This document shows positions 1-5,349 of a stretch of 5,349 bases of DNA, in pieces (the first letter of the stretch is position 1; each line of letters opens with the position of its first letter). The stretch is from positions 1-5,349 of the forward strand of contig BQJV01000259.1 of assembly GCA_021604885.1 (NCBI GenBank). Direction: 5' to 3'. Made by a program: the position numbers and the translations under genes. The notes beneath the pieces were generated by a model. It searched no databases. It saw only the letters and a list, made by a program, of their open reading frames with translations, and had not been told where the DNA came from. This DNA is from Acidimicrobiales bacterium. Lineage in GTDB: Bacteria > Actinomycetota > Acidimicrobiia > Acidimicrobiales > Aldehydirespiratoraceae.

Positions 1-1
1 G

Positions 2-520
2 GAGACCGACGACGGTGACGACGACGGCGCCACCTTCGACGCCACGACCGACACGATTCCGACCGACGGCGAGGAGGACGAGTTCGGCGTCGGCGGCCTC
101 TTCGCGGCGCTCGGGTCGTTCACGTCGTGTCTCGAGGTCGAGGGCTACGCCTTCATCGGCCGACCGAACCCGGAACTCGAGGCGACCGATCCGGTCAACG
201 ACTCGGGCTACGGCGAGGCGCTCGGCACCTGCGCGGCGACGAGCAACATCGGCCAGGCGTTCTCCGATTTCCAGAGCGCGTCGGACAACCTGTCCACCGG
301 TCAGATCGAGACCCGCAATCGCACGCTCGTGTTCTGGGTGGACTGCATGGAGGGTCGTGGCTGGGAGGTCGGTGAGCCGAGCACCGATACGAACGGCCTG
401 CAGCAGCCGAACAACCTGACGCCGCCCGAGGGCGAGAGCATCTTCGGCAGCGACGATCTCGCGGAATGCAGCGTGGTCGCGCAACAGGAGTACGAGGCTT
501 CGGGCGAGGGCGACTCGTGA
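2..520 (+). CDS. Secreted Cys-containing protein of unknown function (5' end outside window)
   Basis: The reading frame is open from the first bases to a TGA at 518-520, giving 172 visible residues; the start and any signal peptide lie upstream of the window. The visible part begins with an Asp/Thr-rich low-complexity stretch (about residues 1-28), typical of a linker after an export signal or lipobox. A folded region follows with four cysteines at visible residues 43, 77, 115 and 156. Two similar segments stand out: SCLEVEGY (42-49) and DCMEGRGW (114-121), each followed 34-41 residues later by another Cys. The N-R-x-L-x-x-x-x-x-C-M-x-x-x-G pattern around residue 115 resembles small exported actinobacterial proteins with a CMRxxG motif, which I recall near ABC/adaptor operons; that link is from memory. 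Its end overlaps the adaptor start at GTGA, so it is probably made with the transporter and acts outside the membrane. No enzymatic motif is visible. The frame is certain in codon use; the function is unknown. Confidence 0.8.
   Translation, partial: ETDDGDDDGATFDATTDTIPTDGEEDEFGVGGLFAALGSFTSCLEVEGYAFIGRPNPELEATDPVNDSGYGEALGTCAATSNIGQAFSDFQSASDNLSTGQIETRNRTLVFWVDCMEGRGWEVGEPSTDTNGLQQPNNLTPPEGESIFGSDDLAECSVVAQQEYEASGEGDS
506..510 (+). promoter_or_regulatory. Ribosome binding site deciding the adaptor start
   Basis: GAGGG lies 6 bases upstream of the GTG at 517-519. It supports this GTG over the in-frame ATG at 466, which would add 17 Gly/Arg-rich residues before the membrane helix and overlap the upstream gene by 55 bases. 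Confidence 0.55.
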
Positions 521-2718
521 CCATCGGCCGCAAGCAACTTGTCGGCATCATCGCGGTTTTCATGCTCTTCGCCGGGATCTTCGTGGCCTGGCAGGTCACC
601 GGTGACGATCCGAACGAAGAAGCGAAGGAACCGGAGTTGGTCAACCGGGTCACCCGCCGCACGCTGCGCGACGAGCTGACGATCAGCGGCGAGCTCCGGC
701 GTGACGAGCTCTCGACCATCAACTCGCCGTTCGACGGTCGGGTCAGCCAGCTGTCCGTCGAGGACGGCGACACCATCACGGCGGGCGACGTGCTGCTCGC
801 CCTCGACGGACGTCCCGCGGTGGCCGTGAACGGCGACTTCTCGTTCTACCGCCAGCTCGACGTCGGCACCGACGGGCCCGACGTGCTCCAGCTCGAGCGC
901 ATTCTCTTCGAGTCGGGCTATGACCCGGGCGCCGTCGACACCCTGTTCACCGAGGCGACCCGTTCGGCGCTGCGCCAATGGCAGATCGCCTACGGGTACG
1001 GCGGCGCGACGCCGGAGCCGGAGGAGACGATCGTCGTCACGATCGCGGACGGCAACGGCTACTCGATCGCCGACAAGGACACGACGGCGGTCATCATCGG
1101 TCCGTCCGTCCCCGGACAGACCACCGCCGACCAGCCCACGCTCGTGCCGACGCTCGGCGCGGGCCTGGTGCCCTTCCAGGATCCCGCCGTGCCCCGCATC
1201 GGCATGGACGTCGCCACCGCGACCGTCACCGAGGGCGACACGCTCTTCGTCGTGCTGAACGCGGAGCCCGCGCCCACCGCCGACACCGAGATCGAGGTGG
1301 AGTTCGCCAGCACGGCCACGGGTGGCAACCAGGACGACATCGACGATCCGGACACCGATGTCGACTACGTCAACGAGCCGCTCGAGGACCTGCCGTTCAT
1401 CTGGCCGGCCGGCGAGACGACCATCACGCTCGAGCTGGAGACGTTGGCCGACGATCTCGACGAGGACGACGAGGAGTGGTCGATCACCCTCATCGCCGAG
1501 CAGGTCGTCATCGGCGCGAACTACGGCATCGGCCCGATCAAATCGACCACGGTCGAGATCCTCGATGCCAACACCCCGAAGATCCCGACGCTCACGCTCT
1601 CGGTCGACGAGGACGACACCGAGGTGGACGAAGGCGGCGCCGCGACGTTCACGATCGAGTCGGACATCGAACTCGACAACGCCCTGGAGGTCCGGTACGA
1701 GGTCATCGGCGGTTCGGCGGTCGAGGACGACGACTACGACGAGCAGGACGAGCGGGCCACGTTCGACTTCGGCGCCAACGACACGATCGACACCTTCGGC
1801 ATCGGCACGACGCAGGACGACGACATCGAGCCGGACGAAACGATCACGGTGCAGCTGCTCCCCGCCGACGACCCCGACGAGCAGTACCTTCTCGGCGCGA
1901 ACATCACGGGAACCGTCACGATCGAGGACGACGACGAGCCCGAGCTCACGATGGTGACCCGCGAGCAGACCATCCCCGAGGGGTCGCTGATCGAGCTGAT
2001 CGTGGAGGCCGACCAGGCGCCGAACCAGGACATCTCGGTCGACTACGACATCCAGGGTTCCGCCACCATGGGCGTGGACTACGAGGTCATGACCGGCCAG
2101 TTCACGTTCCCCCGTGGACGAACCCGGGTGGCCCTCACGATCCAGACGATCGACGACGACGTGATCTTCGTGCCGTCCGACATGATTGTCGCCGACTGGC
2201 CGGCCCGCATCGGCACCGTCTTCGTCGACGAGGGCGAGACCGTCCAACTCGGCCGCGAACTGCTCACCCTCACGGAACCGGACTTCACGATTCGGCTCTT
2301 CGCCAATCCGACCGATCGGTCCGAGCTCGCCGTGGGGCAGGTCGTGCAGGTCGAGATCGAGGCCGGGGACCAGGACTCGAGCGGGATCATCACCCAGCTC
2401 GACGATGCGGCGACCATCTCCGACAGCGGGGGTGAGTCCTACGAGGGCGTCGTGGAGGTGGACGACGATCTCGCCGCGGTCGACGGCGCCAATGTGCGCA
2501 TCGAGGTGATCCTCGAGGAGCGGGTCGACGCCATCACGGTGCCGATCGCCGCGATCAGCCTGGACGGCACCGGCAACGAGGTCGTGTCGGTCGTCGACGA
2601 GGAGACCCGGGCGATCACCCGCACCCAGATCGTGACGGGCCTGCAGGAAGGCAGCTTCACGGAGGTCGTGTCCGGTCTCGAGGGTGACGAGCTCGTCATC
2701 ATCAACGTCGACAACTGA
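517..2718 (+). CDS. Efflux adaptor (HlyD/MFP type) with peptidoglycan-binding domain and Calx-beta-like insert
   Basis: This 733-residue protein is the adaptor subunit of a MacB-like ABC exporter. Order: one membrane helix (about residues 8-27) after a short Arg/Lys cytoplasmic end; a first lipoyl-like segment (about 66-104, with S-P-F-D-G-R-V and G-D-x-I-x-A-G-D-V-L); a PG_binding_1-type domain (about 114-161, with G-x-D-G-P-D-V-x-Q-L-E and T-R-S-A-L-R-Q-W-Q); a Thr/Pro/Asp-rich linker; three Calx-beta-like repeats (227-550); then a second lipoyl-like segment with V-D-E-G-E-T-V-Q-L-G (about 551-587), a beta-barrel (589-630) and a membrane-proximal domain ending V-S-G-L-E-G-D-E-L-V-I (about 659-733). 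Actinobacterial adaptors with a peptidoglycan-binding domain between two adaptor halves are known; the long repeat insert makes this one much longer than the usual 350-450 residues. The GTG start is chosen from the GTGA overlap, the ribosome site and the helix position. It should be anchored in the membrane and reach into the cell wall. Substrate unknown. Confidence 0.88.
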   Translation: MTIGRKQLVGIIAVFMLFAGIFVAWQVTGDDPNEEAKEPELVNRVTRRTLRDELTISGELRRDELSTINSPFDGRVSQLSVEDGDTITAGDVLLALDGRPAVAVNGDFSFYRQLDVGTDGPDVLQLERILFESGYDPGAVDTLFTEATRSALRQWQIAYGYGGATPEPEETIVVTIADGNGYSIADKDTTAVIIGPSVPGQTTADQPTLVPTLGAGLVPFQDPAVPRIGMDVATATVTEGDTLFVVLNAEPAPTADTEIEVEFASTATGGNQDDIDDPDTDVDYVNEPLEDLPFIWPAGETTITLELETLADDLDEDDEEWSITLIAEQVVIGANYGIGPIKSTTVEILDANTPKIPTLTLSVDEDDTEVDEGGAATFTIESDIELDNALEVRYEVIGGSAVEDDDYDEQDERATFDFGANDTIDTFGIGTTQDDDIEPDETITVQLLPADDPDEQYLLGANITGTVTIEDDDEPELTMVTREQTIPEGSLIELIVEADQAPNQDISVDYDIQGSATMGVDYEVMTGQFTFPRGRTRVALTIQTIDDDVIFVPSDMIVADWPARIGTVFVDEGETVQLGRELLTLTEPDFTIRLFANPTDRSELAVGQVVQVEIEAGDQDSSGIITQLDDAATISDSGGESYEGVVEVDDDLAAVDGANVRIEVILEERVDAITVPIAAISLDGTGNEVVSVVDEETRAITRTQIVTGLQEGSFTEVVSGLEGDELVIINVDN
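1195..2166 (+). repeat. Three tandem Calx-beta-like modules inside the adaptor
   Basis: Three related protein repeats cover adaptor residues of about 227-350, 356-473 and 475-550. Shared landmarks are an early T/V-x-E-G turn (VTEGD, VDEGG, IPEGS), a D-Y landmark (DVDY, DDDY, GVDY), a strand ending in a run of acidic residues (DDLDEDDEE, DDDIEPDE, IDDD), and for the first two a closing T-V-x-I-x-D strand. This is the pattern of calcium-binding Calx-beta domains found in Na/Ca exchangers and bacterial surface proteins. By hand count, residues 231-550 hold about 85 Asp/Glu and 8 Lys/Arg. The repeats have diverged at the sequence level, so they are not a recent DNA duplication. Calcium binding is inferred from the family and was not demonstrated here. 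Confidence 0.75.
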
Positions 2719-2726
2719 CACCCGAC

Positions 2727-3497
2727 ATGCCCGACGGCTCGCTACTCCAACTCGAGGAGGTCTCTCGGATCTACGGCGACGAGGTGAAGGTGCACGCGCT
2801 CGATCGCGTGTCCATGACCATCGAAGCCGGGGAGTTCGTCTCGATCGTCGGACCGTCCGGTTCGGGCAAGTCGACGATGCTCGGCCTGCTCGGGCTGCTC
2901 GACCTTCCCACGCTCGGCACGATGTGGGTGACCGGCAGCTCGGTCCGTGACCTGAGCGACTTCGAGCGCTCCCGGCTGCGGGGCGACGTGGTGGGGTTCA
3001 TCTTCCAGCAGTTCCACCTCATTCCCCATCTCGACGCGCGGCGCAACGTCGAAACGGCGCTGCTCTACCGCAACCTCTCCCCCACCGAGCGACGCCGCCG
3101 GGCGATGGAAGCGCTCGACATCGTCGGGCTCGCCCCGCGATCGGACCACCGACCGGTCCAGCTCTCCGGCGGCGAGCAGCAGCGGGTGGCGATCGCCCGG
3201 GCGATCGTCACCGAACCGAAGCTCCTCCTCGCCGACGAGCCAACCGGCGCGCTCGACTCGACCAACGCGGCGAACGTGATGCAGATCTTCCAGGAGCTGC
3301 ATTCCCCGTTGCGCGCCATCGCGATCGTCACGCACGATCCCGCGGTCGCCGCGACGGCCCAGCGTCGCATCTCGATGCGGGACGGACGGATCGTCGCGGA
3401 CGAGATGCTGCGCAGTGATGGCCAACCCGCCAGCTACGGCGGGACGATGGGCGACGACGGTCGCGGCACGCTCACCGCGCCGGAGGTCGAGGGCTGA
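2727..3497 (+). CDS. ABC transporter ATP-binding protein, MacB/LolD type
   Basis: This 256-residue cytoplasmic ATPase would power the permease encoded next to it. All nucleotide-binding motifs are intact: Walker [10 protein letters not shown] (residues 42-50), Q-loop Q94 in [10 protein letters not shown], signature LSGGEQQR (146-153), Walker B LLLADEP (166-172) with catalytic Glu171, D-loop GALDS (174-178) and H-loop His203 in VTHD. The [14 protein letters not shown] and [11 protein letters not shown] wording is typical of the MacB/LolD/FtsE group, which drives FtsX-like permeases. The ATPase and permease are separate genes here, unlike the fused MacB of Escherichia coli. About 30 residues after 225 extend past the usual end as a Gly/Asp-rich tail with no recognisable motif. 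The start is fixed by the first beta strand ([12 protein letters not shown]), but no clear ribosome site precedes it; translation probably depends on ribosomes finishing the adaptor 8 bases upstream. The end overlaps the permease start. Confidence 0.96.
   Translation: MPDGSLLQLEEVSRIYGDEVKVHALDRVSMTIEAGEFVSIVGPSGSGKSTMLGLLGLLDLPTLGTMWVTGSSVRDLSDFERSRLRGDVVGFIFQQFHLIPHLDARRNVETALLYRNLSPTERRRRAMEALDIVGLAPRSDHRPVQLSGGEQQRVAIARAIVTEPKLLLADEPTGALDSTNAANVMQIFQELHSPLRAIAIVTHDPAVAATAQRRISMRDGRIVADEMLRSDGQPASYGGTMGDDGRGTLTAPEVEG
3482..3487 (+). promoter_or_regulatory. Ribosome binding site of the permease, inside the ATPase gene
   Basis: GGAGGT lies 9 bases before the ATG at 3497-3499 within the last codons of the ATPase. 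With the TGATG stop/start overlap it supports coupled translation of ATPase and permease. Confidence 0.6.
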
Positions 3498-4732
3498 TGC
3501 GCAGCGTGCTCGACCTCGTCGGCGTTGCCATGAGCGGCCTCACGTCCCGGTTCAGCCGCACCCTCCTGATCATGCTCGGGCCGATCATCGGGGTCAGCGC
3601 GATCGTCGCCGCGGTCGGGCTCACCGAGTCCGCCAAGGGCGACCTGCAGGCCGATCTCGCGGAACTCGGCACCAACCTGATCACGGCAGACGCCGCCGGA
3701 TCGTTCGGTGCCCAGAACCCGACGTTCCCCGAGGACGTGATCGAAAGAGTGGAAGCGCTCGGTGGGGTGCAGAGCGTCACCGGCACGCTCGCGGTGGAGG
3801 GCGTCATCACCGCGCCGTACGACGCCGCCGCGACCTACTACACGGCGTTCCCGACGCCAGTGCTGACCGCGGACGCGAACTTCCTCGACGTGATGCAGAT
3901 CGAGCTGCTCAGCGGCCGTTGGCTCAACGCCCGCGACTATGCCGTCGGCGCACGCGTCGCGGTGATCGGCATCGACATCGCCAACGAGTTCAACTACCGG
4001 GCCGGCGAGAACCGCACCCTCCTGCTGAGCGGTCTCGAGTACGGCATCATCGGCGTGTACGACAACGTGCGTCTCGCCGATTCGTTCAACACCTCGGTGC
4101 TGATCCCGCCCCTCACCGCCGACAACGATTTCGATGCCGGCCTGGAGACCAACACGCTCTACGTGCGAGCCGATCCCGACCGCGTCGTGGAGGTCGAGGA
4201 CAACCTGCCCGTCGCCATCAACCTCGGCGGCTCGGAGGAGGTCAACACGTCGATCCCGTCCGACGCGCTGGAGGCGTCGGCCAAGGCGGACTCGACGCTG
4301 CAGGTGATCGTCGCCTCGATGGGCATCCTGGCGCTCGTGGTCGGCGGCGTCGGCATCGCCAACGTCATGTCGATCTCGGTCATCCAGCGGTCCGCGGAGA
4401 TCGGCATTCGTCGGGCCCTCGGCCACGGTCGGGGTCTGATCGCCTGGCAGTTCCTGCTCGAAGCCGTGGCGGTGGGGTTCTTCGGCGGACTCGCGGGCGT
4501 CGGCGTCGGCGTCTTCATCGTGGTGTTCGCATCGCGGATCTTCGACTGGACGCACGTCCTCGATCCGATTCTCGTGATCGGCAGCACCGAGTTCCCGAGT
4601 CACACGATGGGTCTCCCGACGGTGTACCTGCTCGGGATGGGTGCCGCCCTGATCACGTCGATCATCGCCGGGCTGTACCCGTCGGTGAAGGCAGCGCGGC
4701 TCGAGCCGCTCGAGACCCTCCGCCTGGGCTGA
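3497..4732 (+). CDS. ABC transporter permease, MacB/FtsX family
   Basis: This 411-residue membrane protein has the MacB plan. The first helix is at about residues 22-42 (L-L-I-M-L-G-P-I-I-G-V). A large extracytoplasmic MacB core domain spans about 45-265, including the family's L-G-T-N-L-I strand and the N-F-L-D-V-M-x-I-x-L-L-x-G-R segment. Three more helices lie at about 268-293, 318-346 and 375-393. The FtsX signature is clear: G-G-V-G-I-A-N-V-M-S-I-S-V, then R-S-A-E-I-G-I-R-R-A-L-G (298-309), which couples to the ATPase. The C-terminus Y-P-S-V-K-A-A-R-L-E-P-L-E-T-L-R is typical of the family, so the gene is complete. In known MacB systems the permease transmits ATPase motion to the extracytoplasmic side and works with an adaptor; the adaptor here is the gene two positions upstream. 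The ATG at 3497 overlaps the ATPase stop and places the first helix normally. The cargo cannot be deduced. Confidence 0.95.
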   Translation: MRSVLDLVGVAMSGLTSRFSRTLLIMLGPIIGVSAIVAAVGLTESAKGDLQADLAELGTNLITADAAGSFGAQNPTFPEDVIERVEALGGVQSVTGTLAVEGVITAPYDAAATYYTAFPTPVLTADANFLDVMQIELLSGRWLNARDYAVGARVAVIGIDIANEFNYRAGENRTLLLSGLEYGIIGVYDNVRLADSFNTSVLIPPLTADNDFDAGLETNTLYVRADPDRVVEVEDNLPVAINLGGSEEVNTSIPSDALEASAKADSTLQVIVASMGILALVVGGVGIANVMSISVIQRSAEIGIRRALGHGRGLIAWQFLLEAVAVGFFGGLAGVGVGVFIVVFASRIFDWTHVLDPILVIGSTEFPSHTMGLPTVYLLGMGAALITSIIAGLYPSVKAARLEPLETLRLG

Positions 4733-4740
4733 GCCGACGT

Positions 4741-5349
4741 CTAGAGGGCGAGACGTTCGCCGCGGCGGCGCACCCGGTCGGCCATGATCTGGACGGAGCC
4801 GCCGAGCCCGAGCAGGAGGGCGGCGACGCCGAAGAGGCCGTACAGCGTCCGGCCGGTGATCGCCAGCTGCGGAGTCGCGGTGTTCACCTCGGGGGACGAC
4901 AGCACGACGGTCGGCACGATGAAGCCGGCGTCCCACGACAGGTCGATCCGACCGGAGACGAGCACGATCGGCGCTGTGCGACCCGTCGCCGGGTCGAGAT
5001 CACTGTCCAGGAGATCGCTGGCATCGACATCGAGAGGCGAGGCCTCCATGCCGGCCGGCGTCACGAACTCGACGCGGTACTCGCCGGGTGCGAGGTCCTC
5101 GAAGCGATAGTCACCGGCCGGATCCGTCGTGGTCGAGGCGACGACCGCGCCGTCGGCGTCGACGAGGCGGACGAGGACACCGGCCAGGCCGTGTTCGCCG
5201 TCGTCCTGGAAGCCGTCGGCATCCGCGTCCACCCAGACGTGCGAGCCCACAGCGGCCGGCTCGTGGAGGCCGATGTCGACCGTGCGGTCAGCGGAGCCGC
5301 TCGTGAGCTCGATCTCGTCGCTGCGGCCGTCCGCGGCGGCGCCCGAGCC
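4741..5349 (-). CDS. Sortase-anchored surface protein with SdrD-B-like repeats (N-terminal part outside window)
   Basis: The minus-strand frame is open from the window end to a TAG at 4741-4743, giving 202 visible C-terminal residues. Visible residues 1-28 are the end of one repeat (T-V-D-I-G-L), and about 34-145 form a complete SdrD-B-like domain: V-G-S-H-V-W-V-D-A-D-A-D-G-F-Q-D-D-G-E, then G-L-A-G-V-L-V-R-L, T-T-T-D-P-A-G-D-Y-R-F and L-A-P-G-E-Y. The Asp-rich D-A-D-A-D-G-F-Q-D-D loop is a likely calcium site by family analogy. A Ser/Thr/Pro linker leads to LAITG (162-166), a hydrophobic helix (about 168-190) and an Arg-rich end, which together form a sortase sorting signal. At least two repeats are present and the whole protein is probably much longer. 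The GTG at 5248-5250 is an internal Val in the middle of the repeat array, not a start. The gene converges on the transporter operon with an 8-base gap and is presumably a separate transcription unit. Role: cell-surface adhesin or structural protein, by analogy. Confidence 0.88.
   Translation of the reverse strand, partial: GSGAAADGRSDEIELTSGSADRTVDIGLHEPAAVGSHVWVDADADGFQDDGEHGLAGVLVRLVDADGAVVASTTTDPAGDYRFEDLAPGEYRVEFVTPAGMEASPLDVDASDLLDSDLDPATGRTAPIVLVSGRIDLSWDAGFIVPTVVLSSPEVNTATPQLAITGRTLYGLFGVAALLLGLGGSVQIMADRVRRRGERLAL
4744..4866 (-). other. LAxTG cell-wall sorting signal
   Basis: The encoded C-terminal signal is LAITG (4852-4866), followed by a membrane helix and the basic tail R-V-R-R-R-G-E-R. 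LAxTG, in place of LPxTG, is the motif recognised by class E sortases of high-GC actinobacteria. The sortase itself is not in the window. Confidence 0.8.

Noticed and set aside
466..516. Upstream ATG as adaptor start
   Set aside because: It would add a Gly/Arg-rich stretch translated from within the upstream gene. The GTG at 517 has a ribosome site and the usual stop/start overlap, and leaves a normal short cytoplasmic end before the helix.
978..2435. Second plus-strand open frame inside the adaptor gene
   Set aside because: It encodes an Arg/His/Gly-rich sequence without domains and lies fully inside the adaptor; it is a frame-shifted shadow.
301..2721. A very long open frame on the minus strand opposite the adaptor gene
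   Set aside because: It mirrors the Asp/Glu-rich, G/C-ending codons of the adaptor. Its protein is a low-complexity mix of Asp, Arg, Val and Gly with no recognisable domain, while the plus-strand frame carries clear domains.
4737..4756. Possible terminator hairpin between the convergent genes (ACGTCT / AGACGT stem with an 8-base loop)
   Set aside because: The stem is only 6 base pairs, no T-run follows on either strand, and it overlaps the end of the minus-strand gene. It could form by chance.
3434..4936. Long minus-strand open frame opposite the permease
   Set aside because: Its composition (Arg/His/Asp-rich, no motifs) is that of a shadow frame in GC-rich DNA; the permease on the other strand is unambiguous.

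Overview
The window is GC-rich DNA with strong G/C bias at third codon positions, GTG starts and tightly packed genes. Together with an LAxTG-type cell-wall sorting signal and a peptidoglycan-binding efflux adaptor, this points to a high-GC monoderm actinobacterium. A marine or freshwater acidimicrobiia-like lineage is a guess; nothing in the window fixes the genus.

Layout: four genes on the + strand form one compact unit. (1) About 2-520 is the 3' part of a secreted, cysteine-containing protein. (2) 517-2718 is a membrane-anchored efflux adaptor (membrane-fusion/HlyD type) with a peptidoglycan-binding domain and a large acidic insert of Calx-beta-like repeats. (3) 2727-3497 is a MacB/LolD-type ABC ATPase. 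(4) 3497-4732 is the matching MacB/FtsX-type permease. Genes 1 and 2 overlap at GTGA, 2 and 3 are 8 bases apart, and 3 and 4 overlap at TGATG, so co-transcription and translational coupling are likely. The operon promoter must lie upstream of the window. Converging on this unit, 8 bases past its end, is the 3' part of a minus-strand gene (4741 to beyond 5349). It encodes a surface protein with SdrD-B-like repeats and a C-terminal LAITG sorting signal.

How the genes fit together (inference): the ATPase and permease form a type VII (MacB-like) mechanotransmission ABC complex in the membrane. The adaptor is tethered by one N-terminal helix and would extend from it into the cell wall. The small Cys protein upstream may be an exported partner or substrate. 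The substrate cannot be read from the sequence.

The most unusual element is the adaptor. Between its peptidoglycan-binding domain and the second half of its lipoyl/beta-barrel module sit about 320 residues of highly acidic Calx-beta-like repeats, the last of them cut short. This suggests a calcium-responsive or calcium-stiffened spacer built into an ABC efflux adaptor. No RNA genes, CRISPR arrays, insertion sequences or convincing terminators were seen, and no stretch over 300 bases lacks a gene.
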